Source: Anseranas semipalmata (Eukaryota > Chordata > Aves > Anseriformes > Anseranatidae). Taken from it: a stretch of DNA of 64,000 nucleotides. Positions 49,612-61,844 of the stretch are shown one piece after another (position 1 is the stretch's first letter; each line of letters opens with the position of its first letter). The position numbers and the translations under genes were made by a program. The DNA lies in NCBI GenBank assembly GCA_013399115.1, contig VXAA01000956.1, positions 2,832 to 66,831 of the forward strand, in the 5' to 3' direction. The notes below the pieces were generated by a model that saw only the letters and a program-made list of their open reading frames with translations, made no database searches and was not told where the DNA came from.

Positions 49612-51189
49612 GAGTATTTTGGATGAGGAAGAACATTTCTATAAAAATCTGTTCTTTCCCTGGAGCAAAATGGCTCGAATACACTCCTGGCTGCAGATCT
49701 GACAAGGAGAGGTTTTGAACCGTCAGCAACTTTTATAAAGCTAGTGTTTCCCTCCTCAATAGGGAAATTCTTTATGCAAGGGCTCAGGTGCCCAGTCAGT
49801 GCTATAACTTTTTCCCAAGAATGACAACATTTCTAAATGTTGTTTGGGATTGCATGTTACCTGGACACAGAGAGCTAAAGTGATCTCTGATTTACCGTGC
49901 AAATGCAGACCAAGACACTCAGCCTGTAATGCAGAATGGAAATTACAGCAGCTATGATCTGCCTTTTCGTCTGCCCTTCTTGCTTACCCACCTCAGCTGG
50001 TACCAACAGGGCAGAAGCATAAGGACTGTGTGTGCCATGGCAATGAACAGCTAGGGGTTCCAAGCACATTTGAAACTTGCGTGGCCCCCAAAATCTCTAA
50101 AATGGCATACCTAAAGCCAGCTCAGGTGTGATCCAATGTGCTGCACTGTCATAACTTCCAGGACAGACGTTCTTGGTGCTTTCTCTGCCACTTATGCCCA
50201 GGTAAATGAAAAGTAGCAAAAATACTCTCCCTTTCCCACATCCAGTTAGACAGGTGGTTGTACTCCTCTGGCAACTGCTTGCAACTGTATTCACCTCACT
50301 CCTTGCCAGCTGTGAGGAATTGGTACAAACCCCAGTAAGTCCAACCCAGTACTTACTGAAATCCTGGCAAGACTTTCATCCATCCAAGCTGGCATTGGTT
50401 CAGGATCCGCTCCTCTTTAGAAGAACCTTATGGATCCCCACTGGTGCTCTGGGCTCCTCAAAGACAATCATGGGTTCCTGAAATACCAATCTGAAGCCTT
50501 TGTGTATAAAAATGTTTTCTAAAGAAGTGTTTCCCTTTCAAGACATTACAGATTATTGTAATAGTACCTCTGAACAGGTATTTCCTCTGCCAAGCAGCTC
50601 CATGGGAAGCTGGATGCTCTGAATAGAGTACTCCTGGTTCAGAGCAAGAGCAATATGTGCAATGGGGCCCACTGAAGGCTGTTTCCAGATGGAAATTTGG
50701 TTTCTCATAATATCCCAGCATGGAAAGTTTATAGTGTTTAGAGTCCAGGTAATTCCCCTCTCTCTACCAGAATACTTCTTCTCCCTGTAGCCATCCACCC
50801 TCACCTCCCTGCCAAGCAGCAGCATTTGGACTAAAGGTTTAGTTCTTTCCTTGCTATGTTTTAATGCAGTTGGCACAAGAACATGCCAGCCAGTTGTTCT
50901 GGAGTGTAATGTAAAACATTTTTCCTCCTGAGGATAGGTAGGCGTAAAATAGCAGCAATGTGAATTTATACTGTACTGGTCTGAAAAAGAAACTAGAGAA
51001 GGACAAATGTTCCTCTCTGCCCAATATTAGCTGAAATCCCTATAAAATAAGAATGCAGACAGGAGATAGAAATAAATGTTTATGAGCCTTTTCAGTCCCA
51101 CTGGACTTCAATCTACCATAAACACTTACTACAGCTATTAAAAAATATCGTGTATTATCAGTCAGTTGATCCTCCCATAGAGGTAGCAT

Positions 51190-51560
51190 CTGCCCATTTG
51201 ATTTGAATTTCAATGCTATTGTTTTGCGTGTGTTGAACTACAAAGAGAAGAAAAGGTTTTTGTTATTCCTCTTCATCAACAGATCTAATGCAAGAGGAAA
51301 ATTGCTGGTAATTATCTTTGTAGCAATTATGCTGGCCCAAACACAGTAAGTGCAAGCACATTCCTTGTTATTTATTACTGAAAGATCTCAAACCACAGGC
51401 TGTTTAGAATGCACAGCATTTTAATTCATGAACTTTGATGAAACTTATTTTAATATAGCTTTGTTTTCCTTATTAAGTGACAAGAAAAATAATTACAACA
51501 GATCTAGTAGTGCTTTAATGTAGTCAAGTTGCTGAGTGTATTTCAGTAGTTAACTTTCTT
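51190..51560. promoter_or_regulatory. candidate conserved non-coding element
   Basis: Complex AT-rich sequence with GGTAATTATCTTTGTAGCAA near 51307-51326, GCAATTATGCTGGCCC, CATTTTAATTCATGAAC, CCTTATTAAGTGAC and AAATAATTACAAC. Homeodomain TAATTA-type cores recur without simple repeats over nearly 400 bases. By texture this is one of the best enhancer candidates; not verifiable from one sequence. Confidence 0.38.
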
Positions 51561-53088
51561 CCTTTGGATATAACCAGCATGGCTGCAGTACAGGTGTTTT
51601 CTCAACCAATTATAAATATGTAAAGTCTGAAATTTTATCAGAGTTTATGCCTGAACATGAAAAAAATAATAATTTTTATCTTAGTTGGGTTTATCTTAAT
51701 CCACAGGGAGCCGTTTTATTTCTGTAAATTTTCTTCTGATGTATAAAGTTTTGAGATGAAAGATCTCTCTTATTTTCTAAGAGTGACACTGTGGGACTTG
51801 TTCTGGTGCTTTATATCATCACAGTTTCTGAACTGTGTTACCTGTCCTCGCTGCAGAAAGAGCCTGTAGTACTACATTCCTGATTGTATAGCTCCTGAGT
51901 TTACTGCCTAGCTGGATGAGCATTAGAAATTCACTCAGCATAAGATGTAGTTGGAATGACTGAAAAATGACAAGATTTTTCTGGGAAGCTATTTTTCAGC
52001 AAATTATTTTTCCCTGAAATATTTCCACTTTGCGGTTTGTTTCTGCTGTGTTTCATTCAATGTTGCCCCAAAACAGATTTTCCCCAGAAAATGAAAATGT
52101 TAATGAAACTTCAGTAAGTATTGCCATTTGGAAATGTTGCTGTGATGCCTGATGAGAGCTGTCATTCTTCTGCTTCATGTTCACACTCTCCTGCCCCATG
52201 GAAGGAAACAAATGAGCTTTGTGGGTTGCTTGCTCCAACAGGAGAGCTTGGAGTTTAAAAACAGTAGCACAGTAGTCTACTGGACCAAAGATATTTTCTT
52301 ACATTTGGCAGAAAAATCTGGCTTTGAATTTTTTCTCCTCCTAATAATTTTACATGGATTTTTTTTATTTTTTTCAAAGCACTTCCAATATATGTTTGTG
52401 TGTGTCTGCACATAACATACGCATGTGCTTTCCCGCCTTTGGTGCCAAGGCCACCAATGGACTCGCATTGCAAGCAATGGGAAAACAAAGTGTGAGATCT
52501 CTCTGTCCCTGCTCTTGCCAGGGCTGGTTTTTCCCTCAGGAAAATTAGCCATATATAAATGCAGCCTGGTTTTAAAAATATCAGTGCAAGGTGGGAAGGA
52601 AGGTTCATCCAGTCCTGATAAGGCAGCTCCTGAAGATGAATTCACTATTCACTAATATATGTCAACTTTTGAAAGCTACAGCACTACATGTGGGCTAAGT
52701 ATCTGTGCTAATGTTTGGACATTGATACTTATATGATAAACATTTATTTGCTGTTTATAGCATTTATATGCTTCTCTGCTGGATAAAACCACAATTTTTA
52801 CAGTATCTGGAACAGGAGGGACTCTTCACAGAGTGTCTTTTTGAATACCACATTAGATAAAGTAGGTAGGATGTAGCCCTTCTCCCACATGGATTTAAAT
52901 TTTTGGTGAAATGATAGGAAATGCATTATACTCCTAAATGGCTGTAACAACATTTGTGATACCTTAGGTCTATTTTTGGAATAATTCTGTTTCTAAGTGG
53001 GGATGTTTGTTTAAGACATGCATTTCTACCCCACCCTGAGGCACTACCCTCACAGACAGATTGATTGCTGCATACTTGATGATAGGTT

Positions 53089-53185
53089 AAAAAAAGGGGG
53101 GGGGAGAGAGAGAGAGAGAGGGAGAAGAAGAAGAAGAAGAAGAAGAAGAAGAAGAAGAAGAAGAAGAAGAAGAAGAAGAAAGAAA
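53089..53185 (+). repeat. 97-base polypurine tract: A7-G9, (GA)n, (GAA)19
   Basis: Unbroken purines: A7 (53089-53095), G9 (53096-53104), GA units to about 53120, and nineteen GAA units (53124-53180), then AGAAA. Long GAA/TTC and GA/TC mirror repeats can form intramolecular triplex (H-DNA), and GAA arrays are length-unstable in other vertebrates. Arginine-rich frames read from it are artefacts. Confidence 0.95.
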
Positions 53186-53549
53186 TCTTTCAACACTCAC
53201 TCCCTGATTAGTGATTTATTCTGAAACGGTTTTTATTTTTGTATGTACATTTTAGACCAACAAACTAAACTGGCAGCTTTCCTACCTGGTACTTTACAAC
53301 CATGCACAGATCCCCATGACATATTTGTCTCTACCACTGAGTACTTCTTCCGAGTAGGTACTAGTAATTTTTCCAGATTTGTTGGTAGGAATTTTTTGAT
53401 GTGCCCCAAGAGAGAATAGGATGAGACAATCCTATTTCACCCCGTGTCTGAAACAAAGGCTTTGAACAAAGGTGAAAGACTCATTTGACTTACTTCATCA
53501 CCAAGCCTATACAAATTAAATTTCTACATTACTCACAGTAGGACTTGCA

Positions 53550-53780
53550 ATTATGTTGATTAATCATATGTTACTGAGAAAATGGAAACTCATTTATAAC
53601 AGGCATTATTAATCTATTGTGTCATTTTTGATTTCTTAAAGCCCTGTTCCACAGACAATTCCACTCCCAATGAACTGGTTAATTCTATTTCTCTTCCATC
53701 TTATTTGTAATTAATTTTTAAAATGCTGTTTACATGAAACACAATTAATTTAATGCAGTTCTTTAAAGAAAAGAAATATG
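53550..53780. promoter_or_regulatory. candidate conserved non-coding element
   Basis: TGTTGATTAATCATATG, GGCATTATTAATCTATTGTG, GGTTAATTCTATTTC, TTTGTAATTAATTTTTAAAATG and CACAATTAATTTAATGC: five ATTAAT/TAATTA-type cores in 230 bases. Enhancer-like texture. Confidence 0.33.
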
Positions 53781-54789
53781 TAAACTCATTTAGAAGCCTA
53801 TTATTTCAATACTGATACTGGAAATAGAGACTTTTTGAAGTAATATGAAGATGTGAATGTTGTTTGACCTTTGGTTTGTTATATTGCAGCAAGAAAGATG
53901 TACATTTAATTTTGAAATAGTATATTGACTTTTGAACATTCTTCTAAATACAAACGGAAGTAATCATGAATGGAATGATATGGGTAACTATTTATTTAGC
54001 TAGGATAGTAACAAAGAGGCTTGTTCATCTACGGAACAGCACCAGCCTTACCAGCCTTAGGAAACAGAAAAGTCATGTACAGTGACCCCCAGAAGACAAG
54101 TACAGCACCACCTTGGTTGCAGATTTAGTGGAGGAAAGAGGTTGTGTTGCCTGATAAGAAAACTAAAAGTGTCATCTACAGGATTGTTTCACAGGTGGCT
54201 TTCAATAGCAGGGTCCTGATTTAAAACAAACATGACAGGCTCTGCATCAGGCAGTCAAAAAGCATCCAGTACTGTTCCATCAGTGAGAAAACCATCCAAG
54301 TGGCTTAAGTTAATGCTGATGTGTAAAAAGGGTCTCACTTTCAGCTATCCCCAGTTCTTATGGGTTCTCTCTTTGAGACTTGCTTTGGTTCCCATCCATT
54401 CTCTTTTTGCTCTTCTAAACCCTGTCCCTCCTCCTCTTCTCCCTACTCAGCTCAAAGCCTTCTGCAAGCGCAGAGCCTGTGCCGTGTCCCAAGGTGTGGA
54501 CCAACACTGACTCGCAGGCATGAATGATTCTCTTTCAAGACAATCTGGCTCTCCCAGAACTGACCCAGCGTTTTGGTGGCAGAAAGGAGGAATGCCTTGG
54601 AGAAGGAATTACTGGCTGCTATTCTCTAGCTGTCTTTCAGTTCATACTGGAATGCCAGAGTTAATCATGGGATCATTGTATTCACCAGAAGTTGAATCTG
54701 GGCACCACTTCAGCAGGCAAAGATATCCATAAAACACGGTAGCTTGCAAAGATGTTTTGTTTCAAATTCATCTGTCTAAGGCAGCCATT

Positions 54790-55260
54790 GACAGCCATTC
54801 TGTGTAACTTTTAATTAGTGTATACCTACATGATTTTAATAAACTATTTACAAATGGAGTGCTCTGTTTCATGGCATTATCAGTTCTTTAAACTTATGTT
54901 GTCGAGGAGGTCAAATGTGAATAGCTTATTCCAAGATTGAAATAAAATATGCCAAGAGTAATGCTTTATGAGGAGATGATTAACATTTTCCTATTCAACC
55001 TTGCTGAGAGATTCCTGTTACATCCCTTTATTAATGTGCAAGTTCTCTTTTGCAACCAAGTGATGCAGCCTTTTGTAATTTAGATAATAAAGAGAGTTGT
55101 TGTTGTTGTTTAATAAAAAGAATGATAATTTATTGACACTTGGATCACACAATGCCACGAGTGTAATGAAACTGAACAACCTAATTTTCTTTCCTCCCCA
55201 TGCACTCCATGCTAATTAAAAGCAACAATCAATATGGGTGTAGTACTGTCAACAATGGTA
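54790..55260. promoter_or_regulatory. candidate conserved non-coding element
   Basis: Long low-repeat stretch: CTTTTAATTAGTGTATACC, GGAGATGATTAACATTTTCC, CCCTTTATTAATGTGC, AATGATAATTTATTGACAC, CATGCTAATTAAAAGC and AGCAACAATCAATATGGG. Only a short (TTG)4 near 55098-55109 interrupts it. Among the best candidates by texture. Confidence 0.38.
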
Positions 55261-55623
55261 TTAAAAGACTGAGCCGTAGCCAAAAGGCTGATGACAGTTT
55301 TCAAGGATGAGGCTGATGGGCGGGAGGTTGAAAAGAAACCAAGAATGATGCAGAAGGCAGAAGATGGAACTTCTGTTATTGCGGTTTTGGGACTTCTTTT
55401 GGACAGTTGAGTGTTTTATGGCTTTTCTTCTTTGCCTTTCATAATTTGTCCAAAAAATACCTTTGATAATATTTGTTTCTGTACATGGTGATGATTATTA
55501 TTTCTCCGATTTAAAAAGAAAGTTCTTAAAACAAGGCATTGAGACATGTTGGTGGGACATGTGAAAAGGAGCTTTCCTGGTTGTGTCTAATCTGTGTAAA
55601 CCCTCATGTCATAGTCACTTCCT

Positions 55624-55670
55624 CTGAAGTTATTGGCCAAATTCCCATTGCTGCTGGTGGGATCAGGACC
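55624..55670. repeat. worn palindromic-family repeat fragment
   Basis: CTGAAGTTATTGGCCAAATTCCCATTG then GGTGGGATCAGGACC follows the layout of the CATTGA-type sauropsid repeat (TGAAGTCAATGGCAAAACTCCCATTGA ... GGGATCAGGACC). Short and diverged. Confidence 0.42.
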
Positions 55671-56981
55671 TTGTTGCAGAAGTCCCACTGTAAACTTGCA
55701 CAAGGCTCCTTGCAGAGTTCAGGGTGGCATGACCAGCAGCACTCCCCGATCATCATCCCAAAAGACTGGCCAGGAATTTCAGTGGTTATTTCGCTTTCCT
55801 TCTGCTTCCTGTTAAAATCAGAAATAGTCAGTTTATCCTCATCTCCACTGATCACAGTAAAAATAGCGGGCACATTAAAGGTCTTTACAACAGCAGGGAG
55901 AAGTTTTTGTGGACATATTGAGCATCTTTGATGTGAGTTTTCTTCAGACTGTTATTTATCAAATATACCTATATATACGTACATATCCTCTGCACCCCTA
56001 AGCAACATTGAATTGCTTATTGAAATGCAGAAGCTGCAGAGTAATGCAGGCAAGCAACTATATCTCATCTATTGTCAACCCTCCTTTCCCCACTAAATGA
56101 TTTCTCAATTCTCCTCCATTTAGTTACCCATTTCTTTGGAAGCTGAGTGGACTTTGCAGTTTATTCTCTGAAATTTGGCTTGCAAGCTCATTGAGGCTTG
56201 GTCAGATGAGGATGAAACAAATTCTGACACGAAGTTCCTCTAGAGTGTGTTTCTGCAGCCATCAGTCTCTGGAGAGACAAAATCAGAGTGATTTGAGCTC
56301 CAGTAAGAGACCTGATTCTAATTTAGTTAACCAATGGGCAGCATTAGGGTTTCCCCTTTGGTGCTGTTGAGTTCAGTGGGACCACAATTTGTTGGTTCTC
56401 ATTTTGTGTCTCTGGGGCTCTGTGGGTACAGATGGGTGCACAAATCTGAGGCATGGAAGGAAGAAAAGCACAAAAGAAAACACAGATGTCAGCATAGCTC
56501 TTTGGAAAGGCATCCCTGTGGCTTTTATGAAGTTACATCAGGAAAAACAGATCCTGTCTGACCAGTTTTTGACAGTAGATGAAATTACCATATATCCTCC
56601 TTAGACTCAAGGCTCAAAATAACACCGTGCTGAGGAAAGCCTTCAGGGAAGCCTGTGGAGACAAAGAGCAGAAGAATGGGAAACAGAGAGCAGATGGTTT
56701 TCTCAGGGACATGATCAAAAGGCTGATGGCAGCCTGTTTCCAAATTGAGGGGTTGTGCAGCTGGACCCAAACATCTGGTCAGTTTACAGTGGATGAAAAA
56801 TTAGGCACTTTTCAGCAAAGGCAGTGAATTCCTAAATGTGTTCTTCAGGGATTGTGTAGTTCATTAGCGTGTTTGCAGAACTGAGTTGCACAATCTACGA
56901 TTTTGAATAAAAGGCTGTTGGGACAATTTGGTTTCTGCTTATAAATCACAAGCTAGAGCCTCAGATGCAGTAAACATGTAC

Positions 56982-57036
56982 ATGTCTATTGAGGTCAATG
57001 CAATTAGACTAATTCAGAGATGCAGCTGAGAATCCA
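56982..57036. repeat. worn palindromic-family repeat fragment
   Basis: TCTATTGAGGTCAATGCAATTAGACT ... GAGATGCAGCTGAGAATCCAAC resembles the repeat form CCATTGAAGTCAATGGAATTACACT ... CAGCTGAGAATCTGGCCC. One end only is recognisable. Confidence 0.42.
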
Positions 57037-59332
57037 ACTCACTTTTATTTAGTCCTTTTCTCCCCTTCACACTCAATTGACTTAGACAAACTTTTTCAGG
57101 CTGAGTTTTCTCGACACAGAGATGTCCCTTCCGAGTACCGTGGATGTGGGTACTGTTCTTCCAGGTGGAAATTTTTAAAAGTTCTTACATGATGGAAGAG
57201 AAGTGGGTGCTGAATACCACCCTGAGTCACTGGGATCTTCAGTGCATTAGCAGTGAATTTAATCACAGGAATGAGCTCAGACCGAAAGAGTGGCATTAAC
57301 AGTCATGTGATTTGCAATCAGAGGAGTAATTCCTCCTGTAGATTGCCCTAACTAATGGCATAAATGCTATTCCACTTATGGACAGAAAGAAGGAAATAGG
57401 TAAATTGTTTTTAAAGAAGCTGACCTCTAACCGATGTATGCCTTTCACTTGCAGCAAAATGCTTGCTTGGAAAATAAACTTCATGGTTCAGTGGCATCCA
57501 AACAAATTGTTATTTCCACTTGTTGTGTATTGATTAAAAGAGAGGTTACAGTTGAGGGGATTTTAATTGACTAGACAGAGTTGTAATTGATTCTCTCAGA
57601 AAAGTCATGATTTCAGAAATTTTTTGTAAATGACGCACCAAAAAGAGAAACCTGGAAATGTGTGACAAGAAAAATATTTCCTCAAAATTCTTTGGCATTC
57701 CAAATGAAATCACTACCAAAGTCTGGACCTCTACAAAATTTCTTTCTCTTAGGAACTCTCATAAATCCTGAGGTATTTTGATATCAGAATTCAACCTTCA
57801 CCAAAAGCAATTTTCTTCCTTAAAATAAGTTATTTTATAGATGAAAATCTTAATGATAGAAAACAGCTTTTTTTTTTTTTCTTATGGTTACTGTGTGAAT
57901 TATAAATTCTATGTGTGTGCTGTGATAAGGAAATGAGGCTGGGCAGTATAATTTTGAAGCCTTATCTCCAGTACTGCTGCTCATTACAGTTATTTTGTAG
58001 TTGCATTTAAAATGCATTTTTCTGCATCTGCAAACATCTCAGAGATTTTTTGTTGTTGTTGCCAATGAACTGCACAGAGTTAAATTCATTGCTTATGCAT
58101 GCTAATCAAGGGCTGAGTCTGAGATCCAAGTAAATATTTACATGATGTTGCAAAATGGTATTATACCTTTTTTATGTAGAAATAAAAATTTCACTGGAAT
58201 CTGAATCCACCAGATATTTTTTATTATATTTTCTAGGTCTGGAGGATTCCAAAGGCCATAAAATACCTCAACAATTTCACACAACTTAACACAAGAGCTA
58301 TTTCTTCCTGAACTTTCAGATGCTGACTTAGGCATTACAATTGGCTTTATCCTCTGCATAGGACTCAGTGGCCCACTTCCAAGCTGTGTAATAACATTGA
58401 GGTTTGTCTGCTGCTCCATCTTCCTAAATACTGCTGACTACTTTGCTGGGACATCATTGTCAGACTTACTTGAGTGGACTCTGCAGTCTTTAAAGGGGAT
58501 AAATAAAACAATATGGAAGAATCCTGGAGAGGGGAGAAGAGAAGTAGTAAACTTATTTTTAAGGCAAAAATCCTATGAATCTGTGAATTGTTCATACCAC
58601 AGAAAATTACAGTTAATTATTAGTGCCTTTTTGCAAGAGGGTTTGAGTTCATTCTTCTCTACCGCTACCTTGATTGTATTTCTATTATGTATTGAAGCAA
58701 ACAGGCAAATCAATCTCTGCTCTTCAGAAAAACTTACCTCATCCCAAAGCTTTCAAACAAATACACACAAATTCCATCTGCTTGGCAAGTACTTCAGGTG
58801 GGCTTATCTCACTTTAACAAATCACCCCCTTCCTGCCATCAGTTCTGTACAAAGTGATCAGTAAGCTCTGTTAATAGTAAAGTTGCTCTAGCGTCCTTTT
58901 GTTAGCCCTTGTGGGTGTAACCATCAATGGTTAGACAAGGTGCACAATTCAGAATTATGTTGTTGTTTGTTTGTATGCTGTGACTGATTTAAAGATTGTT
59001 TCAGAAGTGCAGTCATGTGAAAGTATAGTGATGGGATCTGATAGCAAAACAATGTCCGTTTTTCATATACATAAAATTAAAGTACTTTTAGACTAGAAAC
59101 ACCTGTTCTAGTTTCTCAAAATTCTTCTAAGGAGAAAGTACTCTTTCCCTCATATGTGGTTTAAAATTACCCACTGTCTACAACGTTAATATTATTTAAT
59201 ATTTTTTTATTATGTTCATGCTTAATAGTGCACTAAACCTTTAAAACATTTTAAATTTCTTTACAAAACATGCAGATCATCCTGCTTACAAATGGAATGG
59301 TAGGTGAGTATTTCAAACAAAATACAGCTCAA

Positions 59333-59432
59333 CTTGATCCTGATCTCTTTTTTAAATAGTGGTATCATTCTGTTGACCTCTGTGGAGTTATTCCAGAGTT
59401 AATCCAAAGCAAATGAAATCACAACTGGGCCC
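59333..59432. repeat. worn palindromic-family repeat
   Basis: CTTGATCCTGATCTC at the left, then TGTTGACCTCTGTGGAGTTA, TTCCAGAGTTAATCC and AATCACAACTGGGCCC at the right. This follows a widespread sauropsid repeat that reads CCATTGACTTCAGTGGAGTTACTCCAGATTTACACC ... GAGATCAGAATCTGGCCC. Both ends are recognisable, though mutated. A related GAGCCAAATCTC near 59619-59630 may be part of a second copy. Confidence 0.52.
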
Positions 59433-61193
59433 ACTGTTTTTATACTGATTTTAAATGAATGGGCAGTTGTTCTCAGTGTAGCAAGGTCTGTTCCAAATAT
59501 TTAACCTCTCCTTCATCACTTTTGATCCCAGTGGCTTTATTAGTATTAAATTGAAGCTTACTGAGTTGTTTGAAAACATTGTCAAATACATCCCTGTTGA
59601 CTTGGTTTAAGAATACTGAGCCAAATCTCAATCTCTTGACATTAGACAAAGTTTGGTTCCTTGTGGTTTTGTTACATCATCTGTTCCTATTTTTTTGATT
59701 AAAGTAATACATAATAAAACAGTCTGATTATTTTCAGCAACGTACAAATGTTATACCCAATAAGAATGGCCAATAGGGAATACTTATATGTTTTCATATA
59801 TTAAAATAACAAGTTTAAACATTATCTTTACTGGTCTTATCTTTCAACAAAACTCTCAGTATTTAAGGCTCCATGAGGAGAAAATCAGGGTCTAACAGAT
59901 TAAGCAGGTTGCAAAAGATACCGTTGTTTAAACATAACAAAGCAATTTTGTTCTCAGTAAGTCAGTAACTAGCAGTGCAGTACAAAGCCTGGTGCCTACA
60001 GGTCTGAATCCTGTCTCTGTTGATGGTGACCAAGTCTCCCTGTCAGTTCTTAGTGCTCCTTGACTTTCATCCTCTGATGGCTTCAGCAGCAATATGTGAA
60101 ATCAGTGGTAGAATTCCCAATACTCTAGCTTTCACTTTTCAGAAATGCTGCATAATCCTCAGTTAACCTGAAATCTGTGAGAGCTCAGAGACATAGTATC
60201 CTATGTGATTTTTCTGGTTTGCTTGACCAGAGCTGTCGTCCTTCTGTCCTTATTGACCAAAGGTCAGTCAATATGTCTCTGTTTGCGTTTTTTATTTCAA
60301 TATTTCAGCACCTGCCTCTAGAAATGCCTCTCAAAACCCTACGGAAAGAGGAGCAAAATGAAGCCCAAACTGGTGGTTTGTTAAGGCTTCCACAGTAACT
60401 CAATGGCAAAGTTCAGAAAAAAAATATATCCTCTGCTTACCGGTGTCCTTGTTTTTTTTTCGCTGGGCTATGATCATTTTGCATGGTATCATATCATATC
60501 ATTTTGCAAAGGTATATGAGATTGCTAATATGGATATAGTATCTAAAGAAGAACAAATGTGTTTTTAAAATGGTGTTCCCATTGAAGGCAGTGGCACATG
60601 TGTGAATATTCATGGATAGACAAGCTTGTTTACTGGGAAGCTTTCTCTGCTTTTAGCTACCAGTGCATTGGCGTATCATGGGCATGGCTGACATAGGAGG
60701 TGGAGGGATGCAACCGGATAATTTGAGGTAATGCATAGAGAAATAGCTGGTAATGCTAACATACCACAATTCAATATTTAAAAACAACCACCAACAACTA
60801 CATATTTAAAAGTGAGTTGTCATGCGTGAAAACTAATGTTTGACCTAATAACAGATGTTTCTGCCTGCATATTGCACCTCTCATTTATCCTTAAATTTTC
60901 ATGCCTACATCAACACAACTACAACTTACATCTGAACAGGACAATGCATCATAAAAATACATGAACTTAATCCACATCTTAAAAATGAATTCTGTTCTTA
61001 AATGGAATCCTTCAGCCCTTTATTGAATAAGGAAAGTTAATGCCATCACTGAAAGTTTTAATCACCTGTTGGGACCTAAGTAATCTGTGTGCAGTTGACA
61101 ACACAGCTCTTGGTTTCACACTCAGAATATCACAGTTTTCCTTTCCCAGACGTTTACTCAGTACTTCAGGTATTTTGGAAATTTCAACAAGAT

Positions 61194-61214
61194 TTTTTCT
61201 TTTTTTTTTTCCAG
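61194..61214 (+). other. splice-acceptor-like sequence
   Basis: TTTTTTC, a T run and CCAG ending at 61214. A good polypyrimidine tract with CAG, but no exon can be delimited downstream. Confidence 0.2.
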
Positions 61215-61834
61215 AAAATTTTGGGATTTTATGGTCAAATCTGAGTTGAATTTTAGATCTGATTGATACATTTTCACTACTAAACAGATTATGACTTGTT
61301 AAAGAACTTCAAATATATTGCCATTACTTTGTCACTTGTGCGATGCCAGCAACTTGGCATGTCAAACTGCTTAACAAAATGCTGGGAACTGCAGGTGAGA
61401 GCTGGGGAAGGAGAAGGAGAAGATCCAGGATTTTCCTGTGTTTCCATAGCGACTCAGCAGCAGAGGCACACAGAGAATCATCGCTGGGTTTGGTTGTGTC
61501 TTGCTTGTCTGTGAATGTCAGTCCAGGTATATAGTCCATTAGTCTACTTTTCCATAAAGAGCCATTAAAAATTTAAATGGGATTCATCTTGTTGAAGTAT
61601 GACTAAAATATAATTTCTGATATAAATAAATTTTCTATTTCCATTTTTTTTCCTTCCTTTGCTACCATACAACTTCTCCAACTTTTCCATCAGCAATAAC
61701 CCAGTCAGAGCTGGGAATTTATGTTGAACTGGAAACAGAAACCAAATTCTTTGGCCCTGTACATTCCCAAATGTATCAGATTTTAGACAGTTTGGTTTTC
61801 CTGCCGTTTCTCCATCTAGCAGCTGAATTCTGTG

Positions 61835-61844
61835 CCCCCCCCCC
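61835..61844. repeat. C10 homopolymer in small GC-rich patch
   Basis: Ten consecutive C followed by TCC, inside a locally GC-rich stretch (about 61800-62020) with several CpG. Confidence 0.85.

Larger units (their letters stand above)
48601..53088. other. non-coding stretch with a strong conserved-looking block, no gene seen
   Basis: No supportable gene; frames up to 122 codons overlap on both strands. It contains a splice-acceptor-like sequence (49551-49611), a T16 run within it, and the candidate conserved block 51190-51560. Remaining sequence is ordinary AT-rich DNA. Confidence 0.6.
53186..57620. other. non-coding stretch with conserved-looking blocks and fossil repeats, no gene seen
   Basis: It carries candidate conserved blocks at 53550-53780 and 54790-55260, and repeat fragments at 55624-55670 and 56982-57036. 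A 130-codon frame (55539-55931) runs through one repeat fragment and has no domain, so it is left out. The stretch 57530-57605 (GATTTTAATTGACTAG, GTAATTGATTCTC) is also motif-rich. Confidence 0.6.

Noticed and set aside
53018..53224. Arginine-rich frame
   Set aside because: Its arginine run is the translation of the AGA phase of the GAA repeat; a simple-repeat artefact.
58397..58864. 155-codon open frame, plus strand
   Set aside because: No recognisable motif, and the facing minus strand has frames of 93 and 76 codons. Likely chance.
60571..60610. TTCCCATTGAAGGCAGTGGCA as another palindromic-family fragment
   Set aside because: About 20 bases of similarity without either end of the element; could be chance.
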